Below are positions 29,885-41,320 of a stretch of 64,000 bases of DNA, one piece after another. The translations under genes and the position numbers were made by a program. This DNA comes from Steinernema hermaphroditum. Taxonomy: Eukaryota > Nematoda > Chromadorea > Rhabditida > Steinernematidae. The stretch's first letter is position 1. Each line of letters begins with the position of its first letter. The stretch is from contig CM059621.1 of assembly GCA_030435675.1 (NCBI GenBank), forward strand, positions 9,858,001-9,922,000. The letters are read 5' to 3'. The notes below the pieces were generated by a model. That model had not been told where the DNA came from, did not search any database, and saw nothing but the letters and a program-made list of their open reading frames with translations.

Positions 29885-30145
29885 GAAAAATAGACTTAGT
29901 CACGGAGAAAAGACACTTTTTCGCACGAAAAGAGTACACGGTTCGCAGCGAAATTTGGCACGAGCGGCGCTCTGGCCACTAACGAACAATTTGTATTTGA
30001 CGGATTTCGGCGAAACGCCACAGGCGCAGAGAAATCGAGCTTCTATGATGCTCAACTCTGGTTTTCCCTTGTAAATCGGGGAGACCACACGCACGCTGAC
30101 CGAACGTGCGGACTTTGTTTTTTTTGACGGCGAGTATATATAGTC
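29885..30145. repeat. Third copy of the palindrome's outer 260 bp
   Basis: Same orientation as 28240-28490 and inverted relative to 29333-29580. It is closer in sequence to the 29333 copy (for example GGCACGAGCGGCGCTCTGGC and AACTCTGGTTTTCCC). It begins ACTTAGTCACGGAGAAAAGA, so 29581-29884 lies between two inverted copies. Confidence 0.8.
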
Positions 30146-30252
30146 TATTTTTTTTCCGAACTCCACAAAAGCGATCAATCACAGCGCGGTGGGACCCAGA
30201 ATTTGCTCTAGCACATTGAAAGGAGCGGACGAACGCAAGAAATATTTGCCTA

Positions 30253-30286
30253 ATACTTTTATGCCGCGCGTGCGGCATAAAAGTAT
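30253..30286. other. Perfect 15-bp stem hairpin
   Basis: ATACTTTTATGCCGC, loop GCGT, GCGGCATAAAAGTAT. No T-run follows that would suggest a terminator, and no gene is adjacent. Confidence 0.8.
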
Positions 30287-31153
30287 GTGATGGCCTTAAT
30301 CCGATTCTGAGCGGTTCCTGCAATCACAGTGCACGATGTGCCACCTCCGACAAGACCTTACTGTACCGCAATTTCTCGTCTTCCAAAGTCCCTAGCTTTC
30401 CCTCCCCATGTCTCCCGTTCGCTACCGTAGCCAGCATCGATCTGTGAGCCTCCATGGGAGACCTATCCGGCACGTGACCTCGGAACGGGTTTCGCAGCAA
30501 AACATTGCCACGTGGTCGATTTCCGAACAGCCCATGCGATTCTTTCTGTACCTCCGACGTCTCCTCAACCGGCATCGCCGCGGTGATCGATGGTTTCTCC
30601 AGAGTGGGTACGTTCGGTCCCACGCGTACTCCGCGATCATGTGGGCGCTCGCTTTTGTGCTCCGGAACAAAAATAGCGACTCCCACAAAATCGGAAAGTC
30701 GCCGTCCCGAAGGCCACGAGTTGTAATGCGAACCACGCGGTGAACGAGGATTATTGGCCGATGTAATAATTTATAAATAACTTCAGAGCATGTGCAAGAA
30801 TCTCAAATATGTAATTAAGAGTACACTCTGCACTCTATTAGTTTTCACAGAAAACGAAAAGTACGTGCGGGGGGCACAGTACACCCGGACAAAATACAAT
30901 CAAATGGATGTCTGAGGAGACTGACTGAGATGGGGCCTAGCTGAGGTCATCGGTGGGATTACAAAGAAGCGAATGCTAAGACAGGTGAGTCTAATATAGA
31001 CTTGGAGTTACGGAGGGAAAGGCGAAATAAATGAGTAACTCTCTATACCAGTATATGTACAGATATGCTGGGCATTATCACAGAGTGAAGGGAATCTATG
31101 ACGGCTTGGAAAACTCTGAGCAATGTGTCTTAAAGCCACGATGTTGGGAAGTC
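30287..31153. other. Non-coding DNA downstream of the nuclear receptor gene
   Basis: Frames of up to 120 codons exist at 30324-30743 on both strands but show no domain and overlap each other. I see no supported gene. This is the boundary between the TE-rich left part and the gene-rich right part. Confidence 0.45.
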
Positions 31154-34039
31154 CTAGTAGTCTATGCGATTTTCGAGAATGGCAAGAATGGCGGAATCAG
31201 TGCGGGCCGTGTCGAGAAGTTCGTTCAAAGTGGACAGCGAAGAAGCCACCGACCTGAGGAGTGCTTGCACTTCGTTGAACTCTGAGTGGGTCTTGGATCT
31301 GTCGTTACCGTACTGCTGATACATCACTCTGAAAATTTTGTTTTAAAGTTTAGCATTGAAGGATGAAATAACTTTTCCATGAGAAGAGAGTACTGATCAT
31401 ATTCATCGTCCAAACCTTCTACGTTCTCTATTCCACTAACGTCAGGATCGAAAAGAAGAAGCATGCACATCACACTGATTACAGCTTCACTAGACTTCCA
31501 CTCCGAATGGAACATCTTGAACAACCTACAACAGGGCCCGTGTTCTCCGGTCATCTCTGCTTCTTATACCTGATACTTATGTCGTGAATGCGGTTCGTCG
31601 CCGCAGCCCCGATAGTGAGGAAGTTGAAGGACCGAGCAGCGTTCAAAATCATAAATCCAAGGCACCCAACTGAAATTATCTATCAATCACATGAAAAATT
31701 GGATTTTGCACCTTTTACGATGATCTTCTGGTCTTCGAGTGACAATTTGCAGAAAACATCGATTTCCTGACAGAAGATGGTGGTCGCCTTAATGGCCTCT
31801 TGGATGATTTCGGTATCCGAGGCATTTCGACCTGTCGTAAAGACCCAATCAGGGGCGGATATCCTATGAGTTTTCTTCATCGCTTCCGAAATCTCGTCCA
31901 GGAGATCTTGATCATACTCTGACATTTCAAGGTCCTCTTCATCTTCCACAGAGCCACCGGATTCAGCAGCATTGCGCTAAAAAGAGGAGAAAGATAAAAC
32001 GCGAATGATTAGAAACGTACAGCATCGTCCGAGATGCAGTTCACCAGTTCCTTTTCGAATGGAGTCATATCTTCGGTCGGCCGATCGATCCACGAAGTTC
32101 CTTCGTCACACTGGTTTGTGGAGTTCTCCAGAAGATCCATCATGACTTGGTCAACAATTAATGTTTCGCCGGGATAGCGTCCACAGCGACACTTGCACTC
32201 GCACTTCACGGGCGCTTCTGTCGGAGGTGGGGGGCTGCTCTCCTTGCGCTCAGGAGGCCTTGACTGCATGCTTGTGAGAAGCTTAGCCAAAAATTCACGC
32301 GAAACGGCGACCATATCCTTGCGTGTAGCTTGTGCTGTAGTGCTAGACTGCACTGATTGTGCCACTGGTTGTGCAGGGGGGACGATGATCGACTGTGATG
32401 GAGCAACGATGCTTGGAGGAACAACAACAGTTTGTGGAGGAACGACAACGGGGTTCGGCTGAAAGAGCGTCTGCGGAGGCGTCGTATCGATCCTGGTGGC
32501 TGTAGCCGCGGCTACCGCAGCAGCTACTTGCGGTGGAGTTGGAGCAATGCCGGTAGCCGTTGCGGCGGCGACCGCAGCGACCAATTGTTGTTGTTGGGCA
32601 TGAGCCACAGCCGCTTCAAGGGCTTGTTGCTGCTGTGCCACCGCTTGGTGTTGATGCTGTTGGGCAATGGCTGCAGCTGCTTCCACTACTTGCTGAACTT
32701 GAACGGCGTGGGTCTAAACCAGAAAACCGACATCAGAAGGCGGAGAGGAAAGAAACCTGTTGAGCAGCAGCGGCAATTTGTTGTTGTACGGCAGCGGCCG
32801 CTAGTTGCTGCTGTTGCTGAGCCAATGCGACCTGTGCTAACTCATTCAGCTGCACTGCCGCCAGCTCAGGATTTACTAATGAAGAAGCTGTAGGCTGGTG
32901 AGACACAGCTTGAACCGTCTGAGCAAGAAGAGATTGTACTGAAAAACGAAAGAAGTTGTCGGAGGAATATCACCCTCTCACTCACCATGTGGTTCCGAAT
33001 TCAACGGAGCCAGGCCAATTGAAGCCGCCATTGGATTCGCCAAGGCTCCGTTCATTGTGATTTCAGGAACAGCTATGGTCGGAGTAGCATCCGCGATTCT
33101 AGAAATTCATAAATGATACGTCCGATTAACTGACAGGTCCTTACAACTGAGGAGGAACGGTAAGCGAAGATGTTAGAGACCCAGGATGTGTAGGAGCTGC
33201 AACAGCTGTCGGCAAAATACTCGCCGTTGGAGCGACAGGAGATGGAATATGGAGAGATTGTTGCGGACTTGATACACGCGGAGCGGGCACGCTAGGAGGA
33301 TAGTACGGAAGTGTCGAGACGACACCTCCCGGGGTCGATACGGTTTCTTCTTGTGTAACAATCTGCTGAGCGGTTTGTTCTTCCACTGAACTCAGCGTTC
33401 CTCCATTTGAGTCCACATCGGTTCCCGCGTGTTGCCGACGAGCTTCTTCACGTGTCTTAGCCTCAGCCATGCGCCTTTCTCGGTTGTCTTGCACTCGCTT
33501 TTTCTTTTCCAACCGTGCTTCATCACTCATGATCCACTCTTTCTTCATACCTTCCTAAAACCACGAAACATTGAAACAGACAAGGAAACGTTTCTCACAT
33601 TGAAACATTTTGTAAGCCGACAGTACTGACAGAACCTCCTCGACACAACGTTTATATCGCAATTTTGGTTGAATGGACATCGTATTTCCTGCAGTACACA
33701 TTGTTAGACCTGATAATTTGGGGACTGCACAACCTTTTCTTTTAGAGCGTTCCTCCGAAAGAACGCTTTGCATGATTCGCACGTGATCACGTTGAAGTTG
33801 TAGCTGAAGGCCTTGTCGCCACAGATGCGACAGACCTTCGTCGCCACTCTTTTCTCCGCCGTGCCCGAGTTGCAGGACGACCCGGTTCGTTTTCTGCTTG
33901 AAGATGGTGGCGTTTCGTTCTGACCACCGTTGTCGCTGGAGACACTTCCATTGCGCTCCTGAGGAAACGAAGGTGGTGACGGTCTTGAAAATTCGCTGGC
34001 TAACCCTTTCGCATCACCGTTGGCAGCCAGGGAGTTCAT
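31154..34039 (-). CDS. Nuclear hormone receptor, DAF-12/NHR-8/NHR-48/HR96 group (NR1J-like)
   Basis: About nine exons with introns of 42-48 nt. The Ser-rich N-terminus MNSLAANGDAKG leads into a two-zinc-finger DNA-binding domain: CRICGDKAFSYNFNVITCES with P-box ESCKA, RRNALKEK, then CPFNQNC...RRFCQYCRLTKCFN and EGMKKEWIMSDEARLEKKK. ESCKAFFRRNAL and GMKKEWIM are hallmarks of the DAF-12/NHR-8/NHR-48/HR96 group. A long Gln/Ala- and Pro-rich hinge follows (32200-33130). The ligand-binding domain runs from about TPFEKELVN through KVGCLGFMILNAARSFNF to TARTDSAILAILENRIDY. It is a ligand-regulated nuclear transcription factor; relatives sense sterols or xenobiotics. Which paralogue this is cannot be told from the sequence alone. 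Confidence 0.88.
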
Positions 34040-35843
34040 CGTTTATTTGAACGCAACTTCGAAGAACAGGTTGTAGACACACAAACGGTTGAGGGTGCCA
34101 GTTTGATCGGTTACAAGGGGGAAGTTGTAAACCGAACCTGGAAAAGTGTACAGCGTGAACTGAAGTAATCGCAGCACGAAATGTGAAATAAAATGCAGAA
34201 AAGTGTCCGCCCTTCTGCGAAAATGCGAAATGCCACTGAGGGCAGCTGTCCGCCGGGGAAAATTCACGCACAAAAAGATCGATTCTGCAGAGAAAAAGTT
34301 CTCAAACGCCCTCGGGCCGCAGTTTATAAACGAGAAGTCGCGAGGGCAAAGACTTTCCGCGAGAGACTCAAGTAAGTACGCAAGGTCGCATGAGGTGCAA
34401 GAGATGATGGAAACGATCGACGATTCTTGGAAGGAAAGCACCAAACACCGTCGAAGCGATATTTTAGGAGCTCTCCGATATGAAACGAGTGCGCGTGCAC
34501 CACGACAGATAAATTAAAAACTTCCCGCGCGCCCTCATTTGACGTTTCCGAATCAGCACAATGCGAGAGGGTACCTTCGGGTTCATTTTTTACGCCGCGC
34601 CTCAAAATTGTCCGCGAAGAGCCGAGCCAGTACGGAAACAAAGCGCGTTTTGTTTTCGTTTTCTGCAAGTGCGTGCTCCCGCCGGACAAAACACAATCTC
34701 GGCAAATCCACTGGAGTCGTCGATGCAGCGGTGCGACTCGCGGAGACGGCGTCTTTCAGAGTTTCGCGAAGTAAGTCCTTCGAGAAGGCGAAGAACACAT
34801 CGGAGCGATCGATTGATCTTGCACCGGGATGTCCCCTCGCTCGCTCATTGCCGCGCCATATCAATATCAGTCGAAGGTGACTCCCACGCGAGTTGAGGCC
34901 TTGGACTTTCGGAATCGATGTCGTCGCGTCGTCCGATCGATGCGGAGACGGATCGTCATTGTCGGAGAGTCCGTGGAACTGCGGAGCCGCGATCACTTGG
35001 AAATCGCACTTCGCGAAGCCGATGGGCGCGTCAGAGACCGCCGACGACGTCGTCCGGTCGGCCAGCCGACGTCAACATGCAACGACGTTCAGGGCGGATC
35101 TCCTCGGTGACAACCGGTCGGCGAAGACCGCCAGATAAACTGCGCGAACTCTCCTTCAGCAGCAAGGCCTATTTTTGGTAGGCGCGCGCAAAACAACGAC
35201 GGCGCTTTGTAGTTGCACAACAGAAGCGGAAGTTCGGATGCCTTGCAGCTCCACAATCCGGGCCGAAAGGGCGGGTTTGCGGAGAAAGACAAGTCGTCCC
35301 GTGATGTTTGATGGGGTATACCTCGTCTGTCCGGCGCTTGTTTGGCGTCGGGTCGTTAGGCACGGGTTGCACTCCTCGCCAGTGCAATTTGCGGACATTC
35401 CCCGCGCCGGCAGAGCGAAGACTACGAGCGAGTTGCAAAGGTGATTATGGAGACTAGACGGCAGAAACGCCCGGAGACGTTTAAATATAGAAAGTAACTG
35501 TGTCTAGCAGACACAGGAGCAAAAAGAGAATGAACTTTCCCACAGAGGGCGACTTACCGCGTGAAGGAAGGAACTGATTCAAAAGATATGTGAAACATGT
35601 CGCAATCAACCCCTATAGAAAGCACAACGACGTGTATGAAGCCACTCACGCACACCGTGCATTTGTAACGATTTATTATTGCCTGAATTCCATGATAGTT
35701 ATAATTATTACTTGAGAAAATATAAAGCGGTCCCATAAGTTCTATAGTTCACCAGTATTTACAAAAAAGGCACGGCTAGTCTAATGTAAGATCGAGTCCT
35801 TGGAACGTATATGTAAAATAACCTGAAGCACGACACAGCCAGT
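34040..35843. other. Intergenic DNA upstream of the nuclear receptor gene
   Basis: About 1.8 kb without a supported gene. 34560-35110 is G+C-rich with many short overlapping frames on both strands but no domain. It probably contains the promoter and any 5' untranslated exons of the receptor gene and the 3' end of the deubiquitinase gene. No TE signature is visible. Confidence 0.5.
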
Positions 35844-38657
35844 TCAAGAATGGCTGGGAGTTTCGAAAGACCCATTGATGCCCATCTGTAGCAGCTGGGA
35901 AGATATCCGTATTTCTCTGTCGGTCTGATCTTCGCTCAGAAACCGTTCAATCTCGCCATCGATCTTCTCGTGGATGGCATCTAGCATTGCATTCACTACG
36001 TCCTGACTCAGCTGAGGCTTCAATGTATGGAACACCTGCAATGTCAAGTTCAGACACTACGGTAGTAGAAGAAAGACACCTCTGGGCCGCCTCCGTAGAT
36101 TCCTTGCAGATACAGGTAGAGCTCGCGCGAGATGGTTTCGAACTTCGCTCCCCTCCTGATGGTGAACATCGGCGCGGCTGCGTTCTCCTCGCTAATCGAA
36201 TTCACACGCACAAGCAAGCTCTTGTTGTCGATCGGACCAGGGGGTTCTAAACTACCGTAAGCACATGAATATGAATCACTCATACCTGCTTGGGGATTTG
36301 TAGCAAAGTCGACCCAGCTCTTCCACCAGTGGGAAGGAATACAGTTAAGCGGAAGATAGTCTTCATAGGTGATTTGAAGATCTAACTCTCCCGCTATCCT
36401 GTTTCGTTCATTCAACAGTCGCATAATCCTTAGTTCCCTGCTTTTCCTTGCCTGAATATGTTCCCACTAAAATTTAGAAGACGTAAACAAAGTTTTGCCT
36501 CGAAAATCACCTGATTCGAGCATATTCGGCATTCACTTAGGGAGGTCGCGCACGTTTGAGACGAGTTACCGTAATGCTTATTGATGAAATTCCACGCATC
36601 TTGTGATACATTTACAAGATCCATATCGTGGCGTTTCATGCTCGAAGGAAGCAAAGAGCCGTGCATGCATAGAAGGCTTTTGTTTGTCAAAGTTCCCGGC
36701 GTTGAGAAGTAGAAAAACTTGCAAATCCACTGGATGGGAACACTGTATTCGCCCTGAATTCTAGCATGAGTCAAACTGGGCCATTTTAACGTTGTACCTG
36801 TTGGGCACATTCTTTTCTTAGGATTTCCATCAACTGTTCTTTCACAGATTCGCCGCGATGGGTTGACCGCTTCTGGTAGAACAGTACGTAGGCCTGCTTG
36901 TTTAGCACCTCAGCAGCATCTATCCGAGTTACAGTACTGTCGTCGTATTCGTACCAGTTGTTGTCAAACTCGTTTTTGCAATATGCCAGGTAGTGACCGT
37001 CTAAAGATTGATTAATCAATCCGTTCGATTAATCGGTAGATCAATAAGACCTACATTCAGAGCCTCCGCCGCGATGAGTGACGAAGGCGCAGAGATCGTA
37101 CTCCGTAGGAGTCATAGCTGATGTTTGGACATTGTCACAAAGAAAATCCGACAAATCCAAATCACATATGGGAAAAGTGACCGCACTGGACACTTTTGTG
37201 CTGTACATGTAATCATGACGAAACCGCTTCAAATGAATACACAGAATCTCCGGAAGTTTAGTAATGCGGCATGTCTTGACTCCGTTGCGCAACCTAAAAA
37301 GCGCAATAGATACTATATGTAACCAAGAGACGCTTACTTTGCGCACTTTTCACATGAATACATGTCGTCCCCCCTGAGATGATCAGGAGAGAAGAAGGCT
37401 TTGAGGCAGTCATCAAGAGAAATGGCCGCCGAGAAAAAATTATTGTAGAGGTAAGAGAACACCCCTTGGATTGGCGAAACTGCCAGCCATGCAAGCATAG
37501 ACATCATCTAGAATGGCTTGATAAGGAGTGCTTTCATGGTTGTGCAGTACCGATCCGAACGACACATCGGAAGCAGTTTCTGAGTCTTCCTTACTGGCCG
37601 AGCCTTGCAGCCTTTCCAGATCTTCCACAGAGGGAATGCTAAGAGAAAGATCCTGGGTGCAAGAAAGTTAGTTCGCTTGGTTAACAATTAGGAAAATTAC
37701 TTGAAACTTTTCCGTCGTTCTGGAAATCGTCTGACAGCTCAAGCATTTAACGCTGCTCTCTAGCTCGCCATTGAATACGTCCTCCACAAGACTGGTGAAC
37801 GAAAGGACCTTTGGCATAACGCCTTCTTCGAGTTTATTTCCGTTAATTTCGCCCGAACTTTTGTTGTCACACTGAGAGTTCTCGTCCTACAGTTTAGCAC
37901 ATATGGGCAGAATCAAACAACTATAGTTACCATGTCCGAGCTGCAACCACTATCAGCCGTTTCGAACACCTCTTCCCCGCTAGAGTCGTCCGAAGAACCC
38001 GACATGGATTCCGATTCAGAATCCGATTTCTGGCGGCAACCCTCGAAGTAGATAGGACGGCGAAGTTCGTTGTGCAGAAGATCGAGAAAACAGCGAATAA
38101 ACTCTTGAGAATCCTGCTGGCTCCAACCTCGGAACTGGACACACTGCTGCCGTATCCTCTGGAAAGCTTCATTAGCCGCGCCCTTGGAACGGCACATACG
38201 CTCAGTAACACATTCGGCGCGATGAACTGTTTGTGCTCCGCCGACCACATGCTTCTGATGAGCTCGGAAAGTCCCGTGGCGATCGGCAAACGCGTCCGAT
38301 TCGCTTCATTCACGTAGAGATGCTCAAACAAGTAGTTCCGGAAGAAGTTGCAGAAGGGCGGACAGTTGGAGAGCGCTTGGAGCGCCGCGTTCATGTAGCA
38401 CGTGTTTCCAAGATTGCAGAGTCCAGTGAGGCCTGGACGAGACTAGAAATTGGGAGTGCAGTGGAACTCACCTCGAGGAAGGACTACCGCGTCGTCATTG
38501 CCATCGTCTTCGTACGCTGCCAGAAGGTAGTCCAGGTCCCTCGAGGTCACTGCATTGTCTCTGCTTCCGTGGACCTCTTCCATCTGAAAAGAAAACACAT
38601 TGAAGTAGCGAAAGAAAGAAGAATCTCGCGAGAATCGACACATCTCACCACAGCCAT
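35844..38657 (-). CDS. Ubiquitin-specific protease, USP20/USP33 type with C-terminal DUSP domains
   Basis: A multi-exon cysteine protease that removes ubiquitin. The Cys box is [20 protein letters not shown], followed by [33 protein letters not shown], an acidic Ser/Asp/Glu insert (~37930-38020), a CxxC zinc-ribbon ([22 protein letters not shown]), and the His box [12 protein letters not shown] with [12 protein letters not shown]. The C-terminus has two DUSP-like regions ([25 protein letters not shown]). The Cys box and DUSP tail match USP20/33 rather than USP4/15. The N-terminal ZnF-UBP of that family is not visible: the first exon gives only MAV, joined to [10 protein letters not shown]. 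Start at 38657 because the frame upstream has no support. Confidence 0.85.
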
Positions 38658-39612
38658 GGCAGCAAGGTAGGACTCTGACAGCTTAAAGCCCAATCGTTGC
38701 AAGACCACCGCTAAACACCAGACAGCCTTAAAAGATCATTCGAAGACACTCTGCCCTTCTCTTTCCCCGGTGCAGTGTTAAAGGGACCCGGTCATGGGTA
38801 AAAAAACTTTTTTAAACTTCTGAAAATTTGTGTACCCCTGTTTTCGGGGTCGCTGAGCACGGTGGTGAAATCGGTTTCCCAAAAATCCCAGTAGTTTCCA
38901 AGAAACTGACCTTAGGGCGCAGAATGTGTTTTACCATCGGTCCCGACACGATCTGTCCGGCGGGGCACGACTTGCACAATATTTTAATTATTTTTGGCCG
39001 AAATAGATGACTTGCATGTCCGCGCTTGGCAGCATTTTGCTCAGCAGCTTCTAGCGCGTCGAATGAGCCCAGGATCGCCTAGATTGGATAAGTGCATAGA
39101 AAACGCGAGAAATACGGTCTTGTCCGTCATGGCATTCGTGCCGGGTCCGGCATGCTGACAATTAGACAGTAAAGTTCATTCTGCGCCCTAAGGCTTATTT
39201 TTTGGAAACTATCACGTTTTCCGAGAATCTGATTTCAGCATGATGTTGCGCAACCTCTAAAAGAAGGGAATCGAAGGTTTTCGGAATAAATGGCGAACTC
39301 TCCCTTGCTCTGTGTAAGGACTAAAAAGAAACGACAGCACCCCCCGTGAGACGACCCTCGTATCGTGTAATTGGCGCGCCAGGGCAATCGCGGCAGGACC
39401 CAAAATTTTTGATCGCTTCTTTAGCTCTATAGAATCAGTTACATAAGGATCATCGACAAACTTCCGTGCATTTTCCTTTTTCTCCCCACCAAGCCTCATG
39501 TATCATCAAAATATGGTAGAGTAACAAAGAAACATGAACTGAAGATAGACCTTCTGGCTTTCTGTAGCAAAATTTTTTTTCTTAAACAGATACCGTACAT
39601 TTTCTTTTGCAC

Positions 39613-40808
39613 GGGTCCCACCCAGCTCATCCCAGACAACTCATCCCAGACAACTCATCCCAGCCAACTCATCCCAGACAGCTCATCCCAGACAGCTCAT
39701 CCCAGACAACCCATCCCAGACAACTCATCCCGGGATAACTCATCCCAGACAGCTCATCCCAGACAACTCATCCCCACGACAACCCATCCCGGGACATCTC
39801 ATCCCCTCCCCACTCATCCCCCGAACGTGCGATGAATATGAACTGTCTACGTCTGTCTACGTCCCGGCGCGATGTTTGCAGACGACCGTATCGCGTGGGC
39901 TGCCCGCTGCCGCGCCGGCGCCTCAACAGTGTGAAGCAGATCGCGTCTGCGCCGAAGTCAAACAAAGAGCACGAACGGAACGTGAAGCTCCGAGAGCTAT
40001 TGTAAATACTTCGCTCATTGGAGTATCTGAATCAGCCATCGTTCTTCTACCTCAACTACAATCGCTTCATAAAAAGGTGTGTCTCAATGTCACAAGCAGT
40101 CGAACACTAGGCTCCATTTTAGGTTACACGGGAGCGGAAGAACAAGAATTTGCCGTCTATCCCACACAGTTTGGCGGCCATCAACTTGCCAGACGTGCTG
40201 CTGAAGACAAGAACGCACGCTCTATTTCGACATCTATGTATTTCAGGCGCTATGGGTTCCGAACACCCGAACGTCTACAAGCTCGTCGACAAACTTTTGG
40301 ACGAACAAGTCCGAGTGAAGGCTATTTGCGCAAAGCTAGCTGCAGGAGAAGACTCACCTCTCTATTCGCGTAAAGAGTATGAAATAAAGAACCGCAAGCT
40401 CCTCTCCATCATCGAGGCGCACGATCAGATGCCCGCCGATGAGTACTTAGAAGCTTGTGGTAATTATGTTGTCTTCTAGTTGTTGCATTGTTTAAATAGT
40501 GAGATTGTTAAACTTGTTTAGGTTTTTAGGCAAGATTTTGTTTTCGGTTTAGGACCAACAGTCCACCTCGGGATGAGTGGGGAGGGGATGAGATGTCCCG
40601 GGATGGGTTGTCGTGGGGATGAGTTGTCTGGGATGAGCTGTCTGGGATGAGTTATCCCGGGATGAGTTGTCTGGGATGGGTTGTCTGGGATGAGCTGTCT
40701 GGGATGAGCTGTCTGGGATGAGTTGGCTGGGATGAGTTGTCTGGGATGAGTTGTCTGGGATGAGTTGACGCTGGGATGAGTTGTCGGGGATGAGCTGCGG
40801 TGACACCC
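39613..40808 (+). mobile_element. Internally deleted MULE with tandem-repeat arms and 9-bp duplication
   Basis: Perfect direct repeat TTTTGCACG at 39604-39612 and 40809-40817. The inverted ends GGTCCCACCCAGCTCATCCC and GGGTGTCACCGCAGCTCATC (complement) lead into arrays of CAACTCATCCCAGA units (39625-39830 and, inverted, 40565-40795). Between them are two leftover coding pieces of a FLYWCH/MULE protein. Related to the element at 18672-20754. Confidence 0.85.
39876..40479 (+). pseudogene. Remnants of FLYWCH/MULE protein
   Basis: The first piece (39876 on) includes AEVKQRARTEREAPRAIVNT and ILLPQLQSLHKK-like sequence, typical of the linker that follows a FLYWCH finger. The second piece (40243-40479, another frame) is MGSEHPNVYKLVDKLLDEQV, then KLAAGEDSPLYSRKEYEIKN and ends ACGNYVVF, the usual MULE C-terminus. 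The catalytic DDE part between them is missing. Confidence 0.65.
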
Positions 40809-41025
40809 TTTTGCACGCTTCTCCGCAAAGGTGCCTAGATACGGTTCGTTAGTGGAACACCACGGTCTATGCAGATTTCAGAATTAAGCGGCAAAGAAAG
40901 TGTCCGTCGTGGGTCCCGTCACGATGAGCTTGCTGTGTCAACTGCGCGGTACAATCGCGGAAGAATTCTATAAACACTGCAGAATTTGCATAAACCGTGT
41001 CGTTGATCAGGGAACTTTGTGTAGA

Positions 41026-41320
41026 TATCCTCTATTTCAAAATTATCTTCCGAAATTGTTAGGATCGACCGTAAAATTTCTGAGGATATCGTTGCGGGAC
41101 TCAAGGATTTTTGAAATAAAAAAAATTCGTACGTTCGGTCTACTTGCGCTGCCTTCCTTCGGCCTGTTTGCTGAAGAAAGGCGAAGAAAGGCAGCGCAAG
41201 TAGACCGAACGTACGAATTTTTTTTTAATTTCGAAAAATCCTTGAGTCCCGCAACGATATCCTCAGAAATTTTACGGTCGATCCTAACAATTTCGGAAGA
41301 TAATTTTGAAATAGAGGATA
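41026..41320. mobile_element. 295-bp near-perfect palindromic MITE
   Basis: Starts TATCCTCTATTTCAAAATTA and ends with the exact complement. Only about 30 bp in the centre (CCTTCGGCCTGTTTGCTGAA) are unpaired. Both ends have TA, so it can be read as TA + TCCTC...GAGGA + TA. The inner stem GCAGCGCAAGTAGACCGAAC resembles the GACCGAACGT block of the 28.2-kb palindrome. Confidence 0.8.

Noticed and set aside
30324..30743. Gene for a 104-120-residue protein on either strand
   Set aside because: Frames overlap on both strands, show no domain and no splice or start signals; likely chance in G+C-rich DNA.
32193..32462. Gly/Thr-rich plus-strand frames across the nuclear receptor hinge
   Set aside because: They are antisense shadows of the Gln/Ala/Pro-rich hinge exons.
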